Position numbers and translations under genes: made by a program. From Trema orientale (taxonomy: Eukaryota; Streptophyta; Magnoliopsida; Rosales; Cannabaceae): a stretch of 64,000 nt of DNA. The stretch spans positions 385,865 to 449,864 of the forward strand of contig JXTC01000003.1 of the NCBI GenBank assembly GCA_002914845.1. The letters are read 5' to 3'. Below, one piece after another: positions 1 to 9,689 of this stretch (the first letter of the stretch is position 1; each line of letters opens with the position of its first letter). The notes beneath the pieces were generated by a model. It had not been told where the DNA came from, did no database searches, and worked only from the letters and a program-made list of their open reading frames with translations.

Positions 1-944
1 TCACCTTACTTAAAAGGGCCAAGTATACTCACATCGGATTGGTTGAGCAACGGACCTTAAAAAAAGTAGAAAAACTTTGTGCACTTTTCTTTTTCTTTTT
101 CTTTTTTTTTTTTCCAAAAGTTGAAGTGCGTTTCATATTCATTATTCAATATTTGATAAGTAGCCGTTCAATGTTGGTGATTTAATATTTATGGGCCTAA
201 AGTGTAGTAATAAAGTGGAGAATATTCCGAACCCCGTATATGATTCCCGTCTTCGTAGTTACCTTCATTTTCGAGCTTGAAATTCTTTCTTTACCTCAAG
301 TTCTTTTCATACCACTTATTTGTACGATAGAATCAATGATTAGCTTCGTCAAAATATTTGGCGAATATAAGAGAGTACAGAAAGAAAAAACAGAATATGA
401 AGATTGAAAATTTCGGCGGTTAAGATTTTTTTGATTTTTTTCAGTTGAACAATCGGTACGAGTCTTTCACCGAGTAACATTATGGTTATTCAATGGAGAA
501 AGGTTTATAAATACCATTTTCAAAACCATATTTTTATAAATACCCATTGTTTATTTTTATTTCATAAATACTCATTTTTGGAGAAATATAGACCACCATT
601 GTTTTACATATAAAATGTATATCGCAATATACATTTTATGCATTAAATATATACTGCGATCTATATTTCATGAATAAAAATTACACTAAAAATTGGCACA
701 TATTTTAAAATCTATACCATATGTCAAATTTATAATGAAAAATATAACATGAAATGTGTACCTCACAGATAAAATTTATGTTATAAATATGGATCACTCA
801 TATTTTGCATATGAAATATGAACCATAAAAACAAATAATTTTGAAAAAAAAAATAAAAATTAGTATTTATGAAAATAAGTTTTAAAAGCGGATATTAAGC
901 GTAAATTTCTCTATTTCAATGTCCATATAAGTAGAGAATTAGGG
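1..944. other. AT-rich non-coding DNA
   Basis: No coding region, RNA gene or clear element is visible. The stretch at about 480-900 repeats short motifs around 'ataaatac' and 'aaatataga', and looks like a degenerate repeat. Confidence 0.5.
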
Positions 945-1320
945 AAAATTACACAATATACAGTGTTTCTGAAAAAAATAATTTGAAAAATACGGTGGTT
1001 TTGTGTTTTTTAAGGTGCGGTACGATTTTTATTAGAAAAATACCATTTTTCAAAAAATATTTAGATAATACCATTTTTTAATATAGTAACTAGTTTTTGG
1101 TAACCAGTTTCTAGAAACTGGTAACTAGTAACCAAAGATATTTATAACTAGTATATAACTAGTAGCCAGTAACCAGTTTCTTGAAACCGGTAGCCAGTAA
1201 CTATTTTTAAAATAATATTTTTCTAAATATTTTTTAAAAAGTGATATTTTCTTAACAAAAACCATACGAAAGTAAAAAGTCTGACTTCCGTATATTTGTA
1301 ATTTTTTTCGATTTTTGTAG
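945..1320. repeat. Inverted-repeat MITE-like element, copy 1
   Basis: The two ends are imperfect inverted repeats: 'gaaaaaaataatttgaaaaa' near 970, and the reverse complement of the segment ending near 1318. The middle (1083-1205) is a run of short palindromes built from 'gtaactagt' and 'ggtaaccagt'. A clearly related copy lies in the opposite orientation at 9184-9560, sharing the 'aaggtgcggtacg' block and the 'ttactggttac' core. No target-site duplication could be fixed. Confidence 0.55.
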
Positions 1321-1393
1321 GTATAAGTATTAGAAACCCTAGAGAATTATTATGGGGCTTATTACAAAAATCCAAGCCCAAAGTACCAAAATT

Positions 1394-1741
1394 TGAAAAA
1401 TCCCGGATGGATTAATTTTTTTTGAAAAATCCATGTTTGATTTGGAAAAATATCATTTTTTTAAAAATATTATTAGAAAAAATACTTTTAAAAATATTTA
1501 TATAAATACCATTTTTCCTTTAAAATTGGTATTTTTGAATAGTACTCGAGATAACCAGTTAGGTTACTTAGTGTAACCAATTCAGTTACTTAAAGTAATT
1601 GTTCAAGTTACCTCAGGTAACTCAACTAGCTACCTTAAGTATCTCATTAATTAATAAAAATAGTATTTTTTTAAATATTTTTAAAAGTGATATTTTTATC
1701 ATTAATTTTTCATAACAATTTTAAATTCCAGGATTTTTCAA
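1394..1741. repeat. Small MITE-like inverted repeat
   Basis: It is bounded by 'ttgaaaaatcccgg' on the left and 'ccaggatttttcaa' on the right, which are inverted copies of each other. The interior again has palindromic 'gtaacc/ggttac' runs (1550-1640) flanked by 'aaaatattt' tracts, so it is a cousin of the element at 945-1320. No coding capacity. Confidence 0.5.
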
Positions 1742-2214
1742 TTTTTTTTGAAAAATTACTATAAAAAATCAAATTTCCTCAATTATTATGTGACACCAAT
1801 TGGTGTGTGACTGTGACATAAAACTAGGTATAAATCAAACTTGACATTTGCAACTGTAAAGTTTAATTAACATCGAAATGACTGGTGGTCATCATTCACT
1901 CAAATATTTTGTAAAATCGGAAAAGAAAATATTAAAATCAGAATTTTCAATTAATTGCGAAAATGACTTGTAGCACATTGATCCTAACCCAAGTGCAGTC
2001 CAAGGCCCAACGATGGGACTGCATCAGAATTTGGGCCTAGGATTTAGGATCTACTACTCTTGGTTGGGTTTTGTATGTTTTGAGGCCCATATCAGCGTAT
2101 TTGTTACCGTTGAAAAGTAATATTTAAATAAATAAAAATATAAAGGAAGAGGGGAGAATCAGACCGTTTGGAAGACGGAGAAGTAGCCGTTGCAGAAATC
2201 CATCTCACTTAATC

Positions 2215-2394
2215 GGACTTTCCTTAACAAATTTTAGTTTAAATACAGAGTCCTTCTCTGTCTTCTCTCACTAAAAGCCAACTATACTGAAAACCCCCAT
2301 TACTGCTAATTGTTCTAAGCTCTCACTTTTCCAGTCTTTCTCATTCACTCATTTCATTTTCGTCTGCACTTTTTTAAGTTTTGTTTTAGCATCA
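2215..2394 (+). promoter_or_regulatory. Core promoter and 5' UTR of the 2395 gene
   Basis: A TATA-like 'tttaaata' at about 2229 is followed 25-35 bases later by a pyrimidine-rich 'tctctcacta' typical of plant start sites. The leader is CT-rich ('ctttctcattcactcattt'), as in many plant 5' UTRs, and runs straight into the ATG at 2395. The start site itself is inferred. Confidence 0.45.
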
Positions 2395-3078
2395 ATGGCC
2401 GAAATGAAAGATGCCCACGTCGTAGAAATCCCTGTGGATGAAGAGCACCAACAGAAGTTGCTGTGCTCTAGCTCCACCACCATGGACATGGTCTCTTCTG
2501 CAATTCAGCACCACCCATTAATGGAGATTTCTCAGAGCCCCGGCCATCTCCTACTTCTCAAGCTCTGGCAAAGAGAAGAGGACCTTTTCGGCCGTCGCAT
2601 TGCTCGAAAAGAAACCAGAATGGACTCCATCAAGCGAGAAATCTTCCAACTCTGCTGCTTCTTCTTACTCTTCCATGGCTTCTTCTTGACCCTTTTGTTC
2701 ACTTCCTCTGTTCGTTCGGATGTGCATGTGTGTAAGAAGAAATGGTGGATTCCGAGCCTTTTATCGGTTTCGACATCGCTTGTGTTCGTGTTCCTGGTCC
2801 AGATCAAGCTGTTTAGGTTCTGGAAAGTGTGGACACAGCTGCAGAGGGAAAAGAACGATAACAGGGCTCTGAGCAGGTGTATCCAGGAGCTGAGGATGAA
2901 GGGTTCAAGCTTTGATCTTTCCAAGGAGCCACTCAGCGGAAAGAGGATGAAGAGCTCGAGCGTTGAGATCAAATGGAAGCCACTCACTTGGTGTTCTCAG
3001 TATCTCATCACCATTTGCCTTGTTTGCTTTGCAGGTTTGGTCTTTCCGGCTTCTAAACTCATTCTCTGCTGGCTCTGA
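2395..3078 (+). CDS. Plant-specific small multi-pass membrane protein, unknown function
   Basis: A 227-residue open frame starts with ATG after a CT-rich leader. The N-terminal ~45 residues are polar and rich in Met/Ser. A well-structured block follows (about 43-80: 'MEISQSPGHLLLLKLWQREE', then a basic stretch). Three hydrophobic segments follow at about 84-105, 118-137 and 201-224, separated by a basic, probably helical loop (138-195). Codon use and GC content are clearly higher than in the flanks, which supports a real gene. I recall similar uncharacterised plant proteins but cannot attach a function. It is probably an integral membrane protein with a cytosolic N-terminus. The frame closes with TGA just after the last hydrophobic segment, and a probable 3' UTR intron follows. 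An alternative 3' splice at the 'ttgcag' near 3033 would change only the last ~15 residues. Confidence 0.8.
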   Translation: MAEMKDAHVVEIPVDEEHQQKLLCSSSTTMDMVSSAIQHHPLMEISQSPGHLLLLKLWQREEDLFGRRIARKETRMDSIKREIFQLCCFFLLFHGFFLTLLFTSSVRSDVHVCKKKWWIPSLLSVSTSLVFVFLVQIKLFRFWKVWTQLQREKNDNRALSRCIQELRMKGSSFDLSKEPLSGKRMKSSSVEIKWKPLTWCSQYLITICLVCFAGLVFPASKLILCWL

Positions 3079-3138
3079 GCTTGCTGTACATGAGGAGTGA
3101 GGATGAGGTTGACTTCTTCATTCGGAAAGAGTGTCCAG

Positions 3139-3423
3139 GTAATCTAGTACGCTTGACCATCCTGCACAATATTCTAGTTTCTTTATTTGTTATATTGATA
3201 TGGGGTTTGAGACAGACAGTTTCATTCCGTGCAGTATGTGATCATGGAAGACCTTTAGGAGAGAAAATGAGGTAATGGAAGAGGTATGAGTTAATGGAAG
3301 AGGTATGAGTTATTTTTGTTAGTAAGAAGATAATGTATCACATCATGAGGACCATTACACGCTATGTTCAAACACATTATCTTTGTCACTGATGTGTTTT
3401 TTTCGTTTGTTGTGTTTTTTCAG
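3139..3423 (+). other. Probable 3' UTR intron
   Basis: The donor 'ccag|gtaatc' at 3139 and the acceptor 'tgttttttcag|gtgcc' ending at 3423 bracket a T-rich segment, 60 bases after the stop codon of the upstream gene. The short open frame across it (3081-3275) has no protein-like features. The transcript probably ends between 3600 and 3800. Confidence 0.4.
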
Positions 3424-3429
3424 GTGCCA

Positions 3430-5404
3430 ATTTTCACTGTCACAGAGTCTCAGACAGTCAGACTCAGATATGTTCTTCCTTCTTTGAATTCAGCACCTTC
3501 TTCGATTGGGGATGAAGCATTTCGGTCCGATTGTTAACGCTCTCATTTGAAGGGAAAAAAAAAGGTCATTTCTCATGTATGCTGCTTATGATGAGACTTT
3601 ACCCGCCAGAACAAGGCGAAGACCTCTTTTCTGAATTCAAAGCGAACTGAGCAACACCGCTTGTGTGCGTCCTTCACATGTGTTCTCAACCGTGTTTACC
3701 TTTATTATGTTCTTAATATACGATCTTTCTTCTCTGTAGCTCCTGTATAAATGCATGTCCAAGAACTTTATGTATCATACAATACACCTCTCCTGAGAAT
3801 TTATACATCAAACAATAGGTGCACACAATGTGGAGAACTACTTCTCGGAATCAAGGAAGCTTTACTTTGTTTCTAATTTTCTATCATTGACTATTGCATG
3901 GATAAAATAATGATTAAGCATCCGAAGACACATTTGACAAGTAGAAAAGATGTCAAATTCTAGATATGACACCAAAAATTTTCAGCTTTCACAAATAACT
4001 GCTATCATTATGTGTCCAATCTTTATTTTCGAGCACATTATCTGGCGAATCATCAGTTTTTCGTCTGATTTTTAAGAGGGATATATTCTTAAATAACAGA
4101 TTAATTGTAGAAATCCTTCTTATAATAAAAATCGTTATTTCTTTGATTTGTTTCTTATAAATGTTGATCTACTTGGGATTCTTGAATCTGGTCAGAATTA
4201 TGCTTTGTGTTACAGGTGGTGTGGACTATATGAATTGATATTTTGCGTCTTTAATTCAGCTATATTTTGTTGGAAAAAATTCCTAAACTTAAGTTTATGA
4301 CTATATGCGTGATATGATATTTTTCTAAATTCATTGGCTGGTAAATAATTATGCGTGAAAGAGAGACTGATCTTGCTGATTCTCAAGCTGGCAAAAATCG
4401 TGCTTTGAATCACAGTCAACTACCGAAAAATCTGCCTGATATTGTAAGTATTTGCAGATCATGTTGCAACATTAGAAAATTTTCTAGAATTTTAGCTTTT
4501 CTTATCAGAATTTTGTTTCCTTTTCTACAAAAATGTGTGAATTCATTCATTTCAAATCGGAATCAATCAATTTTTAATTGTGATTTGCATGTTGGTGGAT
4601 TTAGGACTCTTTGCTTCACTTTCACTATTAATAGAGGTCTTTTGTAAAGTACTTTTATTCAGTTAGAATTTTTATACACTTGGCTCAATCAGTAACCTTT
4701 CTCAGCAAATAGTTTTATTTCTTTACTAACTACATATAAAAGAGTCCTCAAAATTTGTTCCAAATAGATAAATAAACAGATAAATAAACACACGACTGAA
4801 AGTGAAAGAGAATCAATTTCCTAATTCTTATTATTCCCTTTTCGATCTATTACAGATTAGTAGACATAGACATAGCCTTAGTGTCAACGTTTCCAATCTC
4901 ATAAGAGTGAGTGACATAATAGACTAGGAGAAGCAAATCAAATTTCACTTGAAGTTTCACATGTAGATGCATTCACACAAAATTTGATGTCGGATTAAGC
5001 AACTGCAGATCATGTGACAACTTCCAACTTCTCTTTTTTTTTCGGAACAATTTCAAGGAGCTAGTGATATTGATGGATAAACATGGGACGAGACAAATGC
5101 ACCAAGACAGGTAAACCTAAAGGCTTGAAGACTAATCATACAAATAAAGCCTCCTGTTATTTTCATAGACAAATACGTTGCAAGTGTTGAGGCTCGGCGA
5201 GAGAACTCCAAATGAATATCGAAGAAACTCTCATTACAAATGTTGATCAAGGGCTAAACTCAAAATAAATAGACTGTCAAAGTTCCAGACATTTGTTCTC
5301 CCATCAGTTACAAGAATAAGAAATCCTTCATAAATAAACTACCATTCAATCACACTCTTGTGCGAGCATCGCGGCCTGTTTTGGAGTTCCTTGTTACAAT
5401 ACAT
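3430..5404. other. Intergenic stretch, nothing recognised
   Basis: It holds the probable 3' UTR of the membrane-protein gene up to about 3800 and the 3' flank of the F-box gene from about 5404 downwards. The short open frames at 4210-4647 and 5053-5250 have low-complexity composition and no recognisable domains. Confidence 0.4.
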
Positions 5405-6164
5405 TCATCGTATAAAGACATCATAACGACCACTGCATTTTTGTAGGGTTCTGCTACTGAAATATTGGGGTAACTTCTCTCCGGGACCGATGATGTAAGA
5501 TTGTCTTAGATCTAAGTAGTCTAGCTTAGTACAACTAGATAGGATCTTCAACACACTCGTATGACTGATGAACTTAAAGTGGTTGATCTCAAGCGACTTA
5601 AGCCCATGCATTGTGGCTGCTATTGCACGAGCCTCATCATCATAATAATGGTCCTTGAAATCCAACAACATATATCTGTGGAAACCTGTTAAAAGCCTAC
5701 AATGCTTCCCAATTGCCTCAATTGCTCGGGCTCCAATGCCATAGGTGTAGCTCAGATCTAGAAAGTGTAAGCTAGAGAGCTTTCTAGCCTCTCGAATCAC
5801 TGTCTCATTTGCTATAAAACTCCAAGGAATCTTCAAAGTGGTAAGATTTTCGGCATAGCGAGTAATTAATGGAAATTCTTCGAGGCTGGCTCCTGAAATA
5901 GAGAGCTTCTTGGGTAAACACATAGGCGAGCATAAACTGAACAACCGAGAGAGAAACCGATAAACATCCGCAGGATCTCGCTCCTTGGCCCATTCCACCA
6001 TCAAGTCTATCTCTATCTCCTGCCAGAGAGAAGGGCTAGCCACTAGTCTTTTCCATGATTTGCACACAAGTGGGATTACAGTAAGCTTCTCCTGTAACGA
6101 AGAGTTGCTGAAAACTAATACTAGTAATTCAGGCACTAGCGCATCCCACAGGCGCAGCAGATCA
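5405..6164 (-). pseudogene. FBW2-like F-box/LRR protein, incomplete
   Basis: Reading down from 6164, the frame begins with 'DLLRLWDALVPELLVLVFSN' and continues 'LTVIPLVCKSWKRLVASP', 'LWQEIEIDL'. This is an F-box (about 40 residues) with the hallmark Leu/Pro, VCKSW and W-x-E-I-D positions. Leucine-rich repeats follow, including 'LHFLDLSYTYGIGARAIEAI' and 'LKILSSCTKLDYLDLR'. The order and spacing match plant FBW2, a substrate adaptor of SCF E3 ligases known to target ARGONAUTE1 in Arabidopsis. There is no in-frame ATG upstream: a stop lies at about 6176, and 6165-6166 is a good acceptor ('ctatccaacag'), so a first exon would have to sit upstream, but none is visible. The C-terminal ~60 residues usual in the family are missing after 'LQKCSGRYDVFIR'. 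It may be a truncated paralogue. If transcribed, the GTG at 6136 is not a credible start. Confidence 0.6.
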
Positions 6165-6332
6165 CTGTTGGATAGCTAGCTATTAACCAAAATCCAAAGA
6201 GAAAGACGAGATTAACTTCGTATGCATACTACAATTAAACGACTAAGATTTTCGGTTGGAATGATACTTACAAGACAAAGTAAACTCCGAAAAAAAGGGC
6301 TAATATAAAAAGCCAAAAGTACCTGTAATAAT

Positions 6333-7111
6333 GTATTGGGATACAAAAGTACCCGATTGGTATAAAAAGTAAAATTTCTCTCTATCCCTCCATTTTCTCA
6401 GCAACCAAACAGGTTAGAAGGAGTTCAAAACACAACCCAATACAATAATCCACTATCCATAGAAATCTCAAAACTATACTCAAAATTCCTCATCAGCAAA
6501 ATCATTTTTAATTGGATAAGAGTAATAAGACACTCAAAAATTGTCTACGAGGGAGAACCCTAATCTATTTTCCAAATCAGACGCAAATGAAATTGTTTGA
6601 ATTTAAACCCTAGAAATTGTTCGAACTTTTTTTGGGTAAAAGAATAAAACTGATGCAGATGCAAGAGAAGAGAAAATGAGAAAAAAATTTCGAGGCCACC
6701 TGCTATAGAATGAGTGGAGCTCGTCAATTACCGGAGCTCGTCGATGGCAGAGAAGGAATCTGAAGAGTCGAGCTTCAAGCTTCGTCCATGGCAGAGGAGG
6801 AAGCTGATTGAGTCAGCTTCAAGCTTCATACATGGCTGGAGCTCTTCAATGGTTAGAGGAGCTGATTGGGTCAAGCATCGTCAATGGCTGCGCAGAGGAG
6901 GAAAGAGCACAGGTCTGAGTTTTGAGTAATATCCCAAAACGATAAAAAATCGTTTTCTCAATTTTAGCCTATTTACTGAGTTGGGCTTGGAAACAGTTTT
7001 GTGATACAAGCCCACCAAACAAGTATTTATTGGACTCCGTGTTTTCAAAGTTTTTGGGTTTAAAAAAGTGGATCCGAATCTAATACCAAACGGGCTCTAT
7101 TTTCTGTTGGA
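6333..7111. other. Intergenic DNA with a GC-richer 60-base imperfect repeat
   Basis: At 6714-6910 a GC-richer patch repeats units like 'gcttcaagcttc..ccatggc' and 'ggagct(c/g)..tcaatgg'. It yields a 71-codon frame that changes sense with every repeat, so I do not call it a gene. The rest is AT-rich and unassigned. Confidence 0.4.
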
Positions 7112-7420
7112 ATGATACTGGGGCTTTGTACAGGAATACCCCACTTTTAGGGGTATGGTTAAGTAGATATCCCTTTTTGATTTTATTAACAAATATATCC
7201 CTTTTTTAATAATAATGATTTGTACTTACCATAATACCCATGGTAAATTATTCATTTACCACTACTAAGAGGTGGTATATGATATATTTACCATGACTTA
7301 AAAATTTTTATCGCTTGTAGACGGCAGCATATTTACTATTATACCCCTGGTAAATTATTCATTTACCACTACTAAGAGGTGTTATATGATTTATTTACCA
7401 TGACTTAAAAAATTTTATCG

Positions 7421-8010
7421 NNNNNNNNNNNNNNNNNNNNNNNNNNNNNNNNNNNNNNNNNNNNNNNNNNNNNNNNNNNNNNNNNNNNNNNNNNNNNNNN
7501 NNNNNNNNNNNNNNNNNNNNNNNNNNNNNNNNNNNNNNNNNNNNNNNNNNNNNNNNNNNNNNNNNNNNNNNNNNNNNNNNNNNNNNNNNNNNNNNNNNNN
7601 NNNNNNNNNNNNNNNNNNNNNNNNNNNNNNNNNNNNNNNNNNNNNNNNNNNNNNNNNNNNNNNNNNNNNNNNNNNNNNNNNNNNNNNNNNNNNNNNNNNN
7701 NNNNNNNNNNNNNNNNNNNNNNNNNNNNNNNNNNNNNNNNNNNNNNNNNNNNNNNNNNNNNNNNNNNNNNNNNNNNNNNNNNNNNNNNNNNNNNNNNNNN
7801 NNNNNNNNNNNNNNNNNNNNNNNNNNNNNNNNNNNNNNNNNNNNNNNNNNNNNNNNNNNNNNNNNNNNNNNNNNNNNNNNNNNNNNNNNNNNNNNNNNNN
7901 NNNNNNNNNNNNNNNNNNNNNNNNNNNNNNNNNNNNNNNNNNNNNNNNNNNNNNNNNNNNNNNNNNNNNNNNNNNNNNNNNNNNNNNNNNNNNNNNNNNN
8001 NNNNNNNNNN
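7421..8010. other. Assembly gap (590 N)
   Basis: This is a run of N inside the Pack-MULE-like insertion. Near-duplicate text flanks it on both sides: 'taccactactaagaggtg' occurs twice on the left, and the 'gagaaggtgtacggattt' type occurs twice on the right. A collapsed tandem repeat is therefore a likely cause. Confidence 0.95.
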
Positions 8011-8749
8011 AAGAAGGTGTACGGATTTGGGTTTAGAGATTTGGGTTATACATCTCTTAATAGTGGTGAGAAGGTGTACGGATTTCCTCTCTAGCTCTCA
8101 GGTGCTAATGGTAGACATTGGTATAGACCGTTTTTGTTTGAAATGCTAGTTTCAACACCAATATGCATCATAATCCAAAACTTCTAAACTGGAAAGAAAA
8201 TTAAGTGTTTGATATAACTTAATCTTTGACCTATACTATTACATATCACACGTAACTCACCTCCTAATTCAATTTCTAAACAAATCTATAATAATCTTCA
8301 CTTGTAACTTTTCCTATTCTTCCAAATATTCTCACACCAGGAGACGTCATCTATAATCCAAAGTTCAAAGGAACCCCCAACTCCAACCCATATTAGTGGT
8401 CTTCTTGATTTATATGATAAAAACTGTAAATTAATAATTTACGATAAAACTTAAATTAAATTTTAAAAAAAAATCAGAAATGATATAAGATTTATAAGTC
8501 TGTCCTCGTCCTTAGCACCAACAAAGGCAAAATTTTTAGGAAAACAAATCAACTTCACCCAGGTGAAGCTGCTTTGTTTTCATATTCAAATTCCATACTC
8601 ATGTATAATTAAAAAATTATCAATAAACAATTATTAAAATCTATACAAAAACTAACGTCAAAATTTCTGAAATTTATTCAATGTCACATGGTAATTTCAT
8701 CATTATCGATCAATTTGGAAAGAAATGCAATTGAAAGAATTGATTTTAC

Positions 8750-8953
8750 TTTGATGAGGCGAGAGCAGGTGGCGAAGTTTGAAGCAAGGTCGTTAATGGA
8801 GGTCATCTGCATCGCGGCGACTCGGACTGAGTTTGCTGCAATTTCTGAGTTTGACTCGCTGGAGAACAATGGAATCGAATCGGCAGGAAGAATCGGTGAC
8901 TGGCCAGAGACAAGGAAACTCAAGAAGGGGGAGGTTGGGAATTCGGGGATTTG
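8750..8953 (-). pseudogene. Captured first exon of a nitrilase-like (deaminated glutathione amidase) gene
   Basis: On the minus strand the frame reads 'ESNSEIAANSVRVAAMQMTS' followed by 'INDLASNFATCSRLIK'. 'VRVAAMQMTS' is the start of the carbon-nitrogen hydrolase (nitrilase) fold, and the rest matches the first exon of plant nitrilase-like protein 1, the deaminated-glutathione amidase/Nit1 group. It precedes the catalytic Glu-Lys-Cys region, which is absent. The frame stops at a preserved splice donor (AAA|GTAAAATC at 8749), and intron sequence follows, so genomic DNA rather than cDNA was captured. Upstream, the serine/proline-rich stretch resembles a transit peptide, but no in-frame ATG remains. 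It lies antisense to the element's left-to-right orientation and is not expected to make an enzyme. Confidence 0.65.
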
Positions 8954-9183
8954 ATGAGAGAGAAAAGTAGAAGGGTGATAGTGATCTTCGTATATTCGAG
9001 TTGAAAGGGGTAAAATTGGAACAATGAAATTAAGTAGTTAAGAAATGGGCATAAATGTACATAAAACTAAAATAGGGCATTTACTGACATCAGGTGTTAA
9101 AAAGGGATACACGGTGTAGTTTCCTCATGATACTTACTAGACCAAGCAAACGCCGAAAAAGAGGGCTAATATAAAAAGCCCAA

Positions 9184-9560
9184 AATACATAAGGGTTTCT
9201 ATCACTTTTACATATAAAAAACTAAAAAATTACAAAAGTACGGAACTCAGGTTTTTTTTTCAAAATTTTATATGGTTTTATTGGAAAATTATCACTTTTT
9301 AAAAAATATTTATAAAAATACCATTTTTAAAAATAGTTACTGGTTACCCGTTTTTGTAAACTTGTTACTGGTTACTAGTTAATACTTATATACCAGCTAT
9401 AAATATCTTTAGTTACTTACCAGAAACTAGTTACTATTTTAAAAAAAATGTATTTTTCTAAATAATTTTTGAAAAATGGTATTTATCTAATAAAAACCGT
9501 ACCGCACTTTAAAAAAATTTAAACCACGGTATTTTTCAAATTTTTCTCTAAATTACCGTA
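9184..9560. repeat. Inverted-repeat MITE-like element, copy 2
   Basis: This is an opposite-strand relative of 945-1320. It shares the reverse complement of the 'gtgcggtac' block (9500-9513) and the central 'ttactggttac' / 'ccagaaactagttac' palindromes (9345-9430), bordered by 'aaaatacca' tracts. No coding capacity. Confidence 0.55.
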
Positions 9561-9689
9561 TAATGTCTAATTTCTCCCAGTAAAAAATTGGAGAAACACA
9601 AACACAGAGGAAGTGCGCACTGGCCTCGCAAACACAGAAGAGTTATAGTTTTAGGGTTTTTGTTTTTAATATCACTAATGACCTTATAG

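Larger units (their letters stand above)
7119..9126. mobile_element. Pack-MULE-like insertion with a captured gene fragment
   Basis: The insertion is flanked by 'atgatac' at 7112-7118 and 9127-9133. The sequence just outside joins up to a near-copy of itself at 6250-6332 ('ttggaatgatacttac...' through 'gggctaatataaaaagcc'), which gives an empty-site reference. The ends are related but imperfect inverted repeats: left 'tggggctttgtacaggaata', right (reverse complement) 'gaggaaactacaccgtgtat'. The interior contains a nitrilase-type first exon plus its splice donor and no transposase. That combination (gene piece with intron, weak TIRs, short duplication) is what defines Pack-MULEs. The duplication is 7 bases rather than the usual 9, so another DNA-transposon class is possible. 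Part of the interior is unsequenced. Confidence 0.55.

Noticed and set aside
2532-2987. 151-residue minus-strand open frame
   Set aside because: It is the exact antisense of the well-supported membrane-protein gene at 2395-3078; serine/leucine bias follows from the sense codons.
4351-4647. 98-residue plus-strand frame
   Set aside because: No recognisable domain, AT-rich composition as in flanks, no promoter or splice context.
6714-6929. 71-residue plus-strand frame with repeats
   Set aside because: Made of a short GC-richer DNA repeat; the protein shows no domain.
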